Assembly (NCBI RefSeq): GCF_003116095.1
Contig: NZ_LGRA01000021.1
Location: forward strand, 2,828,025 to 2,892,024
From: Azospirillum sp. TSO35-2
GTDB taxonomy: Bacteria > Pseudomonadota > Alphaproteobacteria > Azospirillales > Azospirillaceae
Direction of reading: 5' to 3'
Length of the DNA stretch: 64,000 nt
Shown here: positions 18,705-27,944 of the stretch, one piece after another
Layout: every line of letters begins with the position of its first letter
Position numbering within the stretch: position 1 is the stretch's first letter
The notes under the pieces: generated by a model
Told to the model about the DNA's origin: nothing
Databases searched by the model: none
What the model saw: only the letters and a program-made list of their open reading frames with translations
Position numbers and translations under genes: made by a program

Positions 18705-19529
18705 TCAGGCCGTGGCGGTTATGACGTGCGCCTGGATTTTGCCGTCGATCGGGCCGTCGCCGAACCGCCGCGCGACCGCCTGGGCGGCACGATCGGTCAC
18801 CTCGTCGAGGCGGCCGGCGTCGCGCGCCTCGATCTCGTGGCGCAACGGTGTCCCGGTGCAGAAACCGATCGCCGGGTCCGCCGCCGAGGCGGCCCGGCTG
18901 CGCAGCGCCACCGTGTCGATGGTGATCCGGCTGAAACCGGCCGTGCGCAGATCGTGCCGGATCCGCTCCTTGTCGCAGTAGCCGTGGGGCGTGCGGGCCA
19001 GGAAGCTGGGCGGGTCGTCGGGGAAGGCGGCGGCGACCGTGTCGCTCACCACCGCGGGGATGTCGTTCTCCTCGATGCGGTCCCACACGCTGAACAGGAA
19101 GCGGCCACCCGGACTCAACACCCGGCGCGCTTCGGCGAAGCCGGCGGGCTTGTCCGGGAAGAACATCGCGCCGAATTGACAGACCACCGCATCGAAGCTG
19201 GCGTTTCCGAAGGGCAGGCTGAGTGCATTGGCTTGCCGCCACGTCACCTGCGGCGCGTCCAGCGCTTGGGCCGCGTGATCGAGCATCGGCTGGTTGAGGT
19301 CCGTCGCGGTGATCGCGACGCCGGCCGGGAGTGTGCGGGCCAGGGCGCGGGTCACGATCCCGGTTCCGGCCGCCGTTTCCAGAAGGCGTCCCCTGAACCC
19401 GGCCAGCCGTTCGGCGAGATCGCAGGCGTAGGGCTCGAAGATGAACGGGCCGAGGTAACGGTCGTAGAGCGCCGGGATCGATCCCGCGAAGACTTTGTCC
19501 GCCTCGGTCATCACGTTCACCGTGGCCAT
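18705..19529 (-). CDS. Class-I SAM-dependent methyltransferase (UbiE-like)
   Basis: Encodes about 274 residues if started at MATVNVMTEADKVFAG (19529); an alternative start at the next Met lies 18 bp downstream. Motif I is LLETAAGTGIVTRALA, followed by TATDLNQPMLDHA, the PFGNASFDAVVCQFGAMFF post-I region and SPGGRFLFSVWD, the standard ubiquinone/menaquinone-methyltransferase-like series. The substrate is unknown. The Cys-rich VCQF/MFFPDK region is typical of phosphatidylethanolamine-like and demethylmenaquinone-like methyltransferases, but nothing in the context decides between them. It stands alone on this strand. Confidence 0.85.
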   Translation of the reverse strand: MATVNVMTEADKVFAGSIPALYDRYLGPFIFEPYACDLAERLAGFRGRLLETAAGTGIVTRALARTLPAGVAITATDLNQPMLDHAAQALDAPQVTWRQANALSLPFGNASFDAVVCQFGAMFFPDKPAGFAEARRVLSPGGRFLFSVWDRIEENDIPAVVSDTVAAAFPDDPPSFLARTPHGYCDKERIRHDLRTAGFSRITIDTVALRSRAASAADPAIGFCTGTPLRHEIEARDAGRLDEVTDRAAQAVARRFGDGPIDGKIQAHVITATA

Positions 19530-19661
19530 ACAGCGAAACACGCAGCCTATTCCTTGCGGACGGCGCATGGCGACGGCGATTCGGAGAGCGGGAGCAGCCT
19601 TCTTGGGTTCGCGGATCGACGAAATCACGTCGGGAGTCAGGCGGCCGGGCGGCGCCGCTTC

Positions 19662-19913
19662 CTACTCCGCCGCGTCCTGCAGGACGGCACGGAAGTCGCC
19701 GGTGGCCTGGAGCATGCGGCGGGCGATCTCCGCGACGCTGGTGGCGGCCGATGTCGGGTCGAACAGGGCCGGGCCGCCGGGGTTGCCATCGCGCGGCAGG
19801 GCGCGCAGGGTGGCGTCGAGGGCCATCAGGCTGGTGTGGTCGGCCAAGCCGGTCAGGCGGCCGGTGGTGTCGCCGGATTCGGGAAGATCGTCCGCGCTGG
19901 TGGTGCTGGGCAT
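19662..19913 (-). CDS. Small hypothetical protein
   Basis: Encodes 83 residues with no recognised domain, membrane segment or signal peptide. The N-terminus is acidic and Thr/Ser-rich. The C-terminal half (ALFDPTSAATSVAEIARRMLQATGDFRAVLQDAAE) would form one or two amphipathic helices. Codon use has the high GC3 of real genes nearby, and no competing frame is convincing. It lies between a methyltransferase gene on the same strand and the divergent acs gene. Confidence 0.55.
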   Translation of the reverse strand: MPSTTSADDLPESGDTTGRLTGLADHTSLMALDATLRALPRDGNPGGPALFDPTSAATSVAEIARRMLQATGDFRAVLQDAAE

Positions 19914-20300
19914 TGCCGTCCTTGCCGCCGATGATCGTTACCGGGATGCAGCAACTCTATAGCCACCGCGGGTTAAGGGTCGGTTAAGCAAGGGAATGCG
20001 GGGCGTTGCCCGGGGCGGGCGCGTTACGGCGTTGTCATCCGGGGCGCGGCAGATGGTCGCGGCGACGGACGGTTCGCCCGCCGGAACGAGCTGTTGCGCG
20101 GGTTGGCCCGGCCTGGGAAGAATCAGTCTTGCGCTGCAAAAATCGAGAAACAATCCTCCTTTGGTCGGGGGGAGGCCGGGGGCCGATTTGCTTGTTCGTC
20201 CCGCAACTTGTGTGGATAATGCGCCTCAATTCGGGCGGCGGCCCGCCGCCCTCCAACATCTTCCGGCCTAAGCGGAAGCACCACGGGGGAATCGCGCCAC
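19914..20300. other. acs upstream region
   Basis: This 387 bp gap holds the acs promoter and a GC-rich palindrome (20233-20251, a 7-bp stem GGGCGGC/GCCGCCC) in the predicted leader. No other gene was recognised. Confidence 0.5.
20192..20220 (+). promoter_or_regulatory. Putative sigma-70-type promoter of acs
   Basis: A TTGTTC -35 element (20192-20197) and a GATAAT -10 element (20215-20220) are spaced 17 bp apart. The -10 box matches consensus at five of six positions. Transcription would start near 20227 and give a leader of about 74 nt that contains the GC palindrome. This is a match by eye and was not tested. Confidence 0.5.
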
Positions 20301-22241
<1,941 letters not shown>

Positions 22242-22294
22242 TCCCGTAAGGTCGGGGGTGCCGCCGGCGCCCCCATCCGCGGGCAAGACGTGAA

Positions 22295-22325
22295 CGAAGG
22301 CCCCGGCATCCCGCCGGGGCCTTCG
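22295..22325. terminator. Terminator-like hairpin between acs and the coiled-coil pair
   Basis: A perfect 13-bp stem (22295-22307 with 22313-22325) has a 5-nt ATCCC loop. It is GC-rich and lacks a strong T-tract. It lies between convergent genes and could end both transcripts. Confidence 0.8.
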
Positions 22326-22353
22326 TCATGACCAGATCAGCGTGCTGTCCGGA

Positions 22354-22851
22354 TCAGCGTTCCGGCAGAACCAGCGGCGTCGCCGGGGCGATGGCGAAGG
22401 CGGCGGCGGTGGGATGGCGTTCCTGGATGCGTTTGCGCGCCTCGTCGGCGCTGGCGGCGGCGATGGCGTAGTGGCGGACCCCGGTCCAGGGCGCGGTGCG
22501 GTCCAGCGCTTCGACCGCGACGTACCACAGCGGACCGTCGGCACCGCGGGCGATGCGGTCGACGCAGTGAAACTCCATCGGCGCCAGGGCGGCATCGTCG
22601 GCGAGCGCGGCTTGCCGCGCCTGGATGTCGGCCTCGACCTGCGTCGATTCCTCGCGCAGGGCGGCCAGCGACTCCTCCGCCTCGGCACGGCGCAGGGCGG
22701 CCAGCTTGCCGTAGTTGGCGTAGACGTCCAGGCGTTCGTTCAACGCCGCCAGCTTGTCGTTCTGCCGCTTGGCGCGGATGCGCAGGATACGCTCGCCCAG
22801 CAGGCCGACGCCCAGGCTGACCAGGGCCACCAGGAGCCACAGGCTGTTCAT
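22354..22851 (-). CDS. Membrane-anchored coiled-coil protein B (unknown)
   Basis: Encodes 165 residues. There is one N-terminal membrane helix (MNSLWLLVALVSLGVGLLGE), then a Glu/Ala/Arg-rich coiled-coil region (about 25-80). A C-terminal globular part begins MEFHCVDRIARGADGPLWYVAVEALD and ends with ASADEARKRIQERHP. No family is recognised. It overlaps the upstream gene by 4 bp (ATGA), so the two are translationally coupled. The parallel architecture of the two proteins (single helix, coiled coil, small C-terminal domain) suggests a heteromeric inner-membrane complex whose C-termini share a compartment (inference). Confidence 0.75.
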   Translation of the reverse strand: MNSLWLLVALVSLGVGLLGERILRIRAKRQNDKLAALNERLDVYANYGKLAALRRAEAEESLAALREESTQVEADIQARQAALADDAALAPMEFHCVDRIARGADGPLWYVAVEALDRTAPWTGVRHYAIAAASADEARKRIQERHPTAAAFAIAPATPLVLPER

Positions 22852-23420
22852 CGCGCCGCAGCCTCCCGCCCGGCATCCGCGCCACCCCCCGCGCTGGCCC
22901 CGGCCACGTCGTCGGGATCCTCGCCGCCGGTGATGGTCACGCCGACGCCGTCGTGGAAGATGCTGCGGCTCAGCATCTGTGCCGCGCCGAAGTCGGTGGC
23001 CCAGACCTGCGCTTCGTTCTCGAACCGCCAGATGGCGGGATGGACCACCGCCTTGGCGTCGGGCCGGTCGAGGAATCCGGGCGCCATCGCCAGACGGAAG
23101 GTGAACTGGCTGCGGCCGGGCTCGAACCGGCCGATCTCGTGGATGAACCGGCGGGAGGTGGCGGCGCGCTTGCCGCTGCGCCGGTCCAGGATCAGCTTTT
23201 CGGTCGACAGCTCGACCAGTCTGGCCTTCAGCCGTCCGATGTCGGCCTGCATGGCCTCCAGTTCGTTGGCCTGGGCTTCCAGCGCGTCGCGCTCGGCGAT
23301 CAGGGCGGCACCGGCGCGCCGGATCTCCCGCTCCGTCCGATGGATCAGGCCGCGGCGGACCGCCAGGAACAGCGGGGTGGCGGTGATGCAGAACAGCGCC
23401 AACAGGACAACCGGTGTCAT
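22848..23420 (-). CDS. Membrane-anchored coiled-coil protein A (unknown)
   Basis: Encodes 190 residues. It has an N-terminal membrane helix (VVLLALFCITATPLFLAV), a long Arg/Glu/Ala/Leu coiled coil (about 25-75), and a C-terminal domain with FIHEIGRFEPGRSQFTFRLAMAPG and an AIWRFENEAQVWATDFGAAQM stretch. The last 20 residues are Ala/Gly-rich and disordered. No family is recognised. The stop overlaps the start of protein B by 4 bp. The partner sits immediately downstream, and the operon is convergent with acs behind a hairpin. Confidence 0.75.
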   Translation of the reverse strand: MTPVVLLALFCITATPLFLAVRRGLIHRTEREIRRAGAALIAERDALEAQANELEAMQADIGRLKARLVELSTEKLILDRRSGKRAATSRRFIHEIGRFEPGRSQFTFRLAMAPGFLDRPDAKAVVHPAIWRFENEAQVWATDFGAAQMLSRSIFHDGVGVTITGGEDPDDVAGASAGGGADAGREAAAR

Positions 23421-23622
23421 ACCCGCCCGCTCCGGACCTCGATGTCGGCCCCTCGATCCCTGGCCATGCTTTGGCCCGACCGACGGCTGATGAGCCGGCG
23501 CCGGCCCGTTTCAGCAAGCACCGTCAGACACATGTACCCGATTGCGCCGCAATCCGCATCACGCGGACGTGTGACCCCAGCCCTGAAAATCTGCTCTGGC
23601 CCGCCCCCGCCTCACTGGGGCT

Positions 23623-24327
23623 TCAGACCGACCGGGTGAGGCCGCCATCGACGCGGATGTTCTGGCCGGTGATGTATCCGGCCCCCGGCGAGGCGAGGAA
23701 GGCGACGGTCGCGGCGATCTCCTCGCTGCGCCCGTAGCGGCCCATCGGGACGCTCTGGCGGCGCTCCTCGGTCGCGGGCAGGCTGTCGATCCAGCCGGGC
23801 AGCACATTGTTCATGCGCACGTTGTCGGCCGCGTACTGGTCGGCGAAGATCTTGGTGTACGCGGCGAGGCCGGCGCGGGCGACGGCCGAGGTGGGGAACA
23901 TCGCGCTCGGCTCGAACGCCCAGGCGGTGGAGATGTTGACGATCGAGCCCGACTTCTGCGTCACCATGATCGGCGCCACCAGGCGGGTGGCGCGGACCAC
24001 GTTGAGGAAATAGACGTCGATGCCGCGGTGCCAGTCCTCGTCGGTGATGTCCAGGATGGGGGCGCGCGGGCCGTGGCCGGCGCTGTTGACCAGCGCGTCG
24101 ACCCGGCCCCAGCGGGCCATCGTCTCGTCGACCAGACGCTTCAGGTCGTCGTTGGACTGGTTGGAGCCGGTCACGCCGATGCCGCCGAGCTCCGCCGCCA
24201 GCGCCGCGCCCTTGCCGGAGGAGGACAGGATCGCGACCTTGAACCCGTCCGCCGCGAGCCGCCGCGCCGCCGCGGCACCCATGCCACTGCCGCCCGCGGT
24301 CACAATCGCCACTTTTTCTACAGACAT
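23623..24327 (-). CDS. SDR-family protein with altered catalytic residues
   Basis: Encodes 234 residues of the short-chain dehydrogenase/reductase fold. The cofactor motif is TAGGSGMGAAAARRL, followed by LVNSAGHG and NISTAW (catalytic Ser133 kept), and the C-terminal GQNIRVDGGLT. The usual YxxxK catalytic pair is replaced by Ser147 and Arg151 in TSAVARAGLAAYTK, so classical SDR chemistry is doubtful. The start MSVEKVAIVTAGGSG is chosen because GGAGG lies about 9 nt upstream. The gene is divergent from a LysR regulator that probably controls it. It may be an inactive or repurposed member. Confidence 0.85.
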   Translation of the reverse strand: MSVEKVAIVTAGGSGMGAAAARRLAADGFKVAILSSSGKGAALAAELGGIGVTGSNQSNDDLKRLVDETMARWGRVDALVNSAGHGPRAPILDITDEDWHRGIDVYFLNVVRATRLVAPIMVTQKSGSIVNISTAWAFEPSAMFPTSAVARAGLAAYTKIFADQYAADNVRMNNVLPGWIDSLPATEERRQSVPMGRYGRSEEIAATVAFLASPGAGYITGQNIRVDGGLTRSV

Positions 24328-24457
24328 CCTGCGATCCTCCCGACGCCGTGAGCCGGACAAAACACTGTTGCCCAGGCTGGTTCATGCTTACGATATGGAC
24401 GGCGTGTCATCGGCACAAACCAATTCAACGCCTCCGTCCCGATAGAAAATCTACTGC

Positions 24458-25366
24458 ATGCGCGATCCGCACTCCCGGCTGCCGCCTCTGAACGCGTTGC
24501 GCGCCTTCGATGTGGCGGCGCGGCACCTGAACTTCCGCCTCGCCGCGGAGGAGATGGGGGTCACGCAGGGGGCCGTCGCGCAACAGGTGCGCAATCTGGA
24601 GGCGACGCTCGGCGTGAAAATGTTCGAGCGGCGGCCAAGATCGCTGGCGCTGACCGATGAGGGGCGGTCCTATGTCGTGCAGATCCGACGCGCCTTCGCC
24701 TTGATCGCCGACGCCACGGCCGCCGTACGCCCGGCTCCGTTGCGTCTGACCATCAGCGTCACGCCGACCTTTGCCTCGAAGTGGCTGATCCCACGGCTTC
24801 CCGACTTCACCGCCGCGCACCCCGACGTGGATCTCCGTGTGCTCGCCGCCGAAAGCCTGTCGAATTTCCAGTCCGACGGCGTCGACATCGCCGTCCGCCA
24901 AGGGAAACCGCCCGTGGCGCCGGGACTGCGGGTGGACCCGCTGTTCGAGCAGGGCGTCACGGCGGTGTGCAGCCCCAACCTGTTGGCCGGTGCGCGGCTG
25001 CCCCTGGCGCCGGACGACCTCACCCGGTTCACGCTGTTGCACGACGCGCACAACCTCTGGCCCGACTACATCGAGGCGGAGTTCCCCGGGGCTGGTCTCT
25101 CCGCCGGGAGGGGCATCCGCTTCAGCCACACCTCGCTCGCCATCGACGCGGCGGTGGCGGGCCAAGGCATCGCCCTGGTGAGCGGAGTCCTGGTCGAGCA
25201 GGAGCTTGCCGCCGGTCGGCTCGTCCGTCCGTTCCGCACGACGATCGCGGCGCCGGGGTTCTACGTCGTCATGCCGCGCAAACCGCGTCATCCCGCACCG
25301 ACCCTGGCGATCCGACGCTGGCTGTTGGAAAACGGCGCCGGACAGGGAGCCTGTTCGCCGGAGTGA
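24458..25366 (+). CDS. LysR-type regulator (GcvA-like)
   Basis: Encodes 302 residues. The N-terminal winged helix-turn-helix (about 10-70) reads LNALRAFDVAARHLNFRLAA...GVTQGAVAQQVRNLE. A periplasmic-binding-like effector domain (about 95-295) starts LRLTISVTPTFASKWLIPRLPDF, the GcvA-type signature. It is transcribed away from the SDR gene with a 130-bp shared upstream region, the usual layout for a LysR regulator and its target. It probably activates or represses the SDR in response to a small molecule. A strong hairpin follows the stop. Confidence 0.93.
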   Translation: MRDPHSRLPPLNALRAFDVAARHLNFRLAAEEMGVTQGAVAQQVRNLEATLGVKMFERRPRSLALTDEGRSYVVQIRRAFALIADATAAVRPAPLRLTISVTPTFASKWLIPRLPDFTAAHPDVDLRVLAAESLSNFQSDGVDIAVRQGKPPVAPGLRVDPLFEQGVTAVCSPNLLAGARLPLAPDDLTRFTLLHDAHNLWPDYIEAEFPGAGLSAGRGIRFSHTSLAIDAAVAGQGIALVSGVLVEQELAAGRLVRPFRTTIAAPGFYVVMPRKPRHPAPTLAIRRWLLENGAGQGACSPE

Positions 25367-25405
25367 CACCGGATCCGGAACGTTCGGACGTTTCGGATCC
25401 GGTGT
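25366..25405. terminator. Hairpin terminator between LysR and TRAP genes
   Basis: An 18-bp stem (25366-25383 with 25388-25405) with a TCGG loop has a single G-T wobble. It has no clear T-tract. It starts at the last base of the LysR stop and separates convergent genes. Confidence 0.8.
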
Positions 25406-25450
25406 CGGCGGCGGATGGCCGGGCGCCCCGGCGTCAGGACGCGCGACCGG

Positions 25451-26488
25451 TCACTTGCGGGCGGCGATGGCGGTCTGGGCCGCCTTCACCAGATCGGGGC
25501 CGATCTGCTTGGCCCACTTGTCGAAGACCGGCTGGGTGGCGGTCTGGAACGCCTTCTGCTGGTCCGGCGTCAGCCGCACCACCTCGACGCCCTGGGCGGC
25601 GATGTCCTTCAGCAGGCTGTCGTCGTCGGCGGTGATGCCCTTGCGGGAGATCGCCACCTCCTCGGCGGCGGCCTGGACGGCGGCGGCGCGCACCGCCTCC
25701 TGGTCTTCCTTCGACCAGCTCGCCCACACTTCCTTGTTGACGACGAAGATCAGCGGGTCGGCGACGTAGCCCCACAGCGTCAGGTTCTTCTGGCCCAGCG
25801 TCGCCAGCTTGGCGGCGACGAAGATGGTCAGCGGGTTCTCCTGGCCGTCGACGGCACCGGTCGACAGGGCGGGCTGCGCGTCGGCCCAGCTCATCTGCGT
25901 CGGGTTGGCGCCCAGCGCGCTGAAGGTGTCGAGGAACAGCGGCGAGCCGACGACGCGGATCTTCAGGCCCTTCAGATCCTCCGGCGCCCGGATCGGGTGC
26001 TTGGAGTTGGAGATGTCGCGGAAGCCGTTCTCGCCCCAGGCCAGCGGCACGACGTCCTTGGTCGCCAGCAGGTCGAACAGTTTCTTGCCGACCTCGCCCT
26101 GGGTCAGCGCGTCGATCGCCTTGTGGTCGGGCATCAGGAAGGGCAGGGAGAACAGGTTCAGTTCCTTCACCTGCGGCGACCAGTTGATGGTCGACCCCAC
26201 CGCCATGTCGATCGTGCCCTGGCGCAGCGCGGTGAATTCCTTGGTCTGGTCGCCGTTGACCAGCGATGTGCCGGGGTACATCTTGATCGTGATGCGGCCG
26301 TTGGTCTTTTCCTTGACCAGTTCGGCCCAGCGGTCCCCGCCCACGCCCCAGGGGAAGGGCTTGCCCAGAACGGTGGAAAGCTTGTACTCCGCCTTGTAGT
26401 CGGCGGCGCCGGCGGCACCCGGCAGCAGGGCCGGAACCGTCAGCGCGGCCAGCGCGATGCCGGCGAGCAGAGCCTTCAACATCTTCAT
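25451..26488 (-). CDS. TRAP transporter substrate-binding protein (DctP family)
   Basis: Encodes 345 residues. The Sec signal peptide (MKMLKALLAGIALAALTVPALLPGAAGA) precedes the mature protein from about residue 29. The DctP pattern includes TALRQGTIDMAVGST, NLFSLPFLMPDHKAID, LKGLKIRVVGSPLFLDTFSALGANP, and the DAQPALSTGAVDGQENPLTIF motif in which the conserved Gly-Ala-Val-Asp-Gly marks the ligand site. TRAP binding proteins usually carry organic acids. No DctQ or DctM membrane subunit is adjacent on either side, so the protein must use a transporter encoded elsewhere or act as a sensor. Downstream it ends 46 bp from a terminator hairpin. Confidence 0.93.
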   Translation of the reverse strand: MKMLKALLAGIALAALTVPALLPGAAGAADYKAEYKLSTVLGKPFPWGVGGDRWAELVKEKTNGRITIKMYPGTSLVNGDQTKEFTALRQGTIDMAVGSTINWSPQVKELNLFSLPFLMPDHKAIDALTQGEVGKKLFDLLATKDVVPLAWGENGFRDISNSKHPIRAPEDLKGLKIRVVGSPLFLDTFSALGANPTQMSWADAQPALSTGAVDGQENPLTIFVAAKLATLGQKNLTLWGYVADPLIFVVNKEVWASWSKEDQEAVRAAAVQAAAEEVAISRKGITADDDSLLKDIAAQGVEVVRLTPDQQKAFQTATQPVFDKWAKQIGPDLVKAAQTAIAARK

Positions 26489-26604
26489 CCTTGTTTCCTC
26501 CCAAGCGCCCTATACGAAAGATACGGACCGGGATCGTACAGATGCACCCAGGACCATTCCACGCGCAATTTGCCCGGACCGTCCGTGGCGCGAACAATGC
26601 GGCC

Positions 26605-27231
26605 ATGCGGCGGGTGCTTTTTGCCGGCGCTTGCGTGTGGCTTGGGCTTGGGTTTGGCCTGCCGGGCACGGCGGTCGCCCAGGGGCTGCCCAACCCGGCG
26701 GTACCGATGGGGCCGAACCCCAGCGAGTGCGAGATCCAGGCGGCGCTGCTGGGCACGACCGGGGCCGGCTGCCCGCCGATGCGGATGCAGCGTCCGGCCG
26801 CCCCGCCGCCCGCGCAGGCGCCGGCGGCCAAGCCCGGTCCGGTGACGGTGCCGCCGCTGCCCGGACCGTCCGCGGTGCCGGTGCCGGAACTGCGCGCCGC
26901 CTTCCGGGTGGAGTTCGATTTCGGCTCGGCCGTCATCCGTCCCGAATCGCGGGTGATCCTGGACCGGGTGGCGGCGGTGATGAGCAACCCGGCGGCGGGG
27001 GCCACGCGCTTCCGCATCGTCGGCCACACCGACGTGGTCGGCGGCGACGCGGTCAACCGCGTCCTGTCGGAACGCCGGGCCAGGGCGGTGGTCGAGTATC
27101 TGGTGTCGCGCCACCACATCCGCCGCGACCGGCTGGAGGCGTCGGGCATGGGGGCGCGCGAGCTTCTGCTGCCCGACCAGCCCAAGGCGGCGGCCAACCG
27201 GCGGGTGGAGATCGTCAATCTGGGAGAATGA
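26605..27231 (+). CDS. OmpA family protein
   Basis: Encodes 208 residues. It has a signal peptide (MRRVLFAGACVWLGLGFGLPGTAVAQ) and a Pro/Ala-rich linker (about 60-95). The C-terminal OmpA-like peptidoglycan-binding domain (about 95-205) carries FRVEFDFGSAVIRPES and VGHTDVVGGDAVNRVLSERRARAV. It lacks a lipobox, so it is probably periplasmic and soluble. It is divergent from the TRAP gene. The start is set at the ATG 26605, since upstream codons would put about 38 residues ahead of a good signal peptide. Confidence 0.9.
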   Translation: MRRVLFAGACVWLGLGFGLPGTAVAQGLPNPAVPMGPNPSECEIQAALLGTTGAGCPPMRMQRPAAPPPAQAPAAKPGPVTVPPLPGPSAVPVPELRAAFRVEFDFGSAVIRPESRVILDRVAAVMSNPAAGATRFRIVGHTDVVGGDAVNRVLSERRARAVVEYLVSRHHIRRDRLEASGMGARELLLPDQPKAAANRRVEIVNLGE

Positions 27232-27350
27232 CGTTCGGCGGGGGCGACGGGAACCTTCGGCGCCGCCATCTGTTGCGACCACGCTGCGGATCCGTCCGTG
27301 CGCCGCCGGCCCTCCGCCAGCCCCGTCCAGGAGAGTTCCCAGGAGACCCG

Positions 27351-27833
27351 ATGACCGACTTTACCCCCGTGCCGATCGAAAGCCACCGCATCGCCGATGA
27401 CGAGGTCGGCAAGCCGGCGCTGTTCGGCACCGTGCTGTCCGGCCAGCCGCTGGAAATCCACCGGGACCTCTACCAGGGCGATCACGGCCGCTTCAAATCC
27501 GGGATCTGGCAATGCACCCCCGGCACGGTGGCGATGAAGGACTGGCCGTACGAGGAGTTCTGCGTGCTGCTGTCCGGCCGCGTCATCATCACGCCGCAGG
27601 GGGGAACCCCGCGCGAATACAAGGCCGGCGACGCGCTGGTCCTGCCGATGGGCTTCACCGGCACCTGGGAGATCATCGAGACGGTGCGCAAGTACTTCGC
27701 GGTGCAGAAGCGGCAGTCGCTGCTGCGGCAGGCGAAGGCGCGGGCGACGGGCTGGCTGCGGTCGCGGCGGCCCGGTGCCGGAAAGACGGGCGCCGGGCAG
27801 GCCGGGGGCGCGCAGCCCGGCACCGCGTTCTGA
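27351..27833 (+). CDS. Cupin domain protein
   Basis: Encodes 160 residues. The cupin barrel (about 30-120) includes GIWQCTPGTVAMKDWPYEEFCVLLSGRVIITPQGG and AGDALVLPMGFTGTWEI, resembling the DUF861/EutQ-like cupin group. The metal-binding His pattern is sparse, with Glu and Trp at the expected positions, so metal binding is uncertain. The last 45 residues are basic and Gly/Ala-rich. AGGAGA precedes the ATG. The gene is separated from OmpA by 119 bp. Confidence 0.88.
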   Translation: MTDFTPVPIESHRIADDEVGKPALFGTVLSGQPLEIHRDLYQGDHGRFKSGIWQCTPGTVAMKDWPYEEFCVLLSGRVIITPQGGTPREYKAGDALVLPMGFTGTWEIIETVRKYFAVQKRQSLLRQAKARATGWLRSRRPGAGKTGAGQAGGAQPGTAF

Positions 27834-27944
27834 ACGCCTCGCCATCCGCCGGACGCCCGTGTTAGGGTCCGCGCCGTCGTCGTCCGTCCATGCCCGGCAT
27901 GGCGCGTCGGCGGCCTTCACGACCCTGACACCGGTGCTGCCCCC

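Noticed and set aside
25371..25395. GGAAC followed by CGTT near 25378 as an EcfG promoter
   Set aside because: Spacing is only 7 bp, and the bases belong to an 18-bp terminator stem.
27245..27275. GGAAC upstream of the cupin gene as an EcfG promoter
   Set aside because: The expected CGTT at 16-17 bp is not present; only GTTG occurs.
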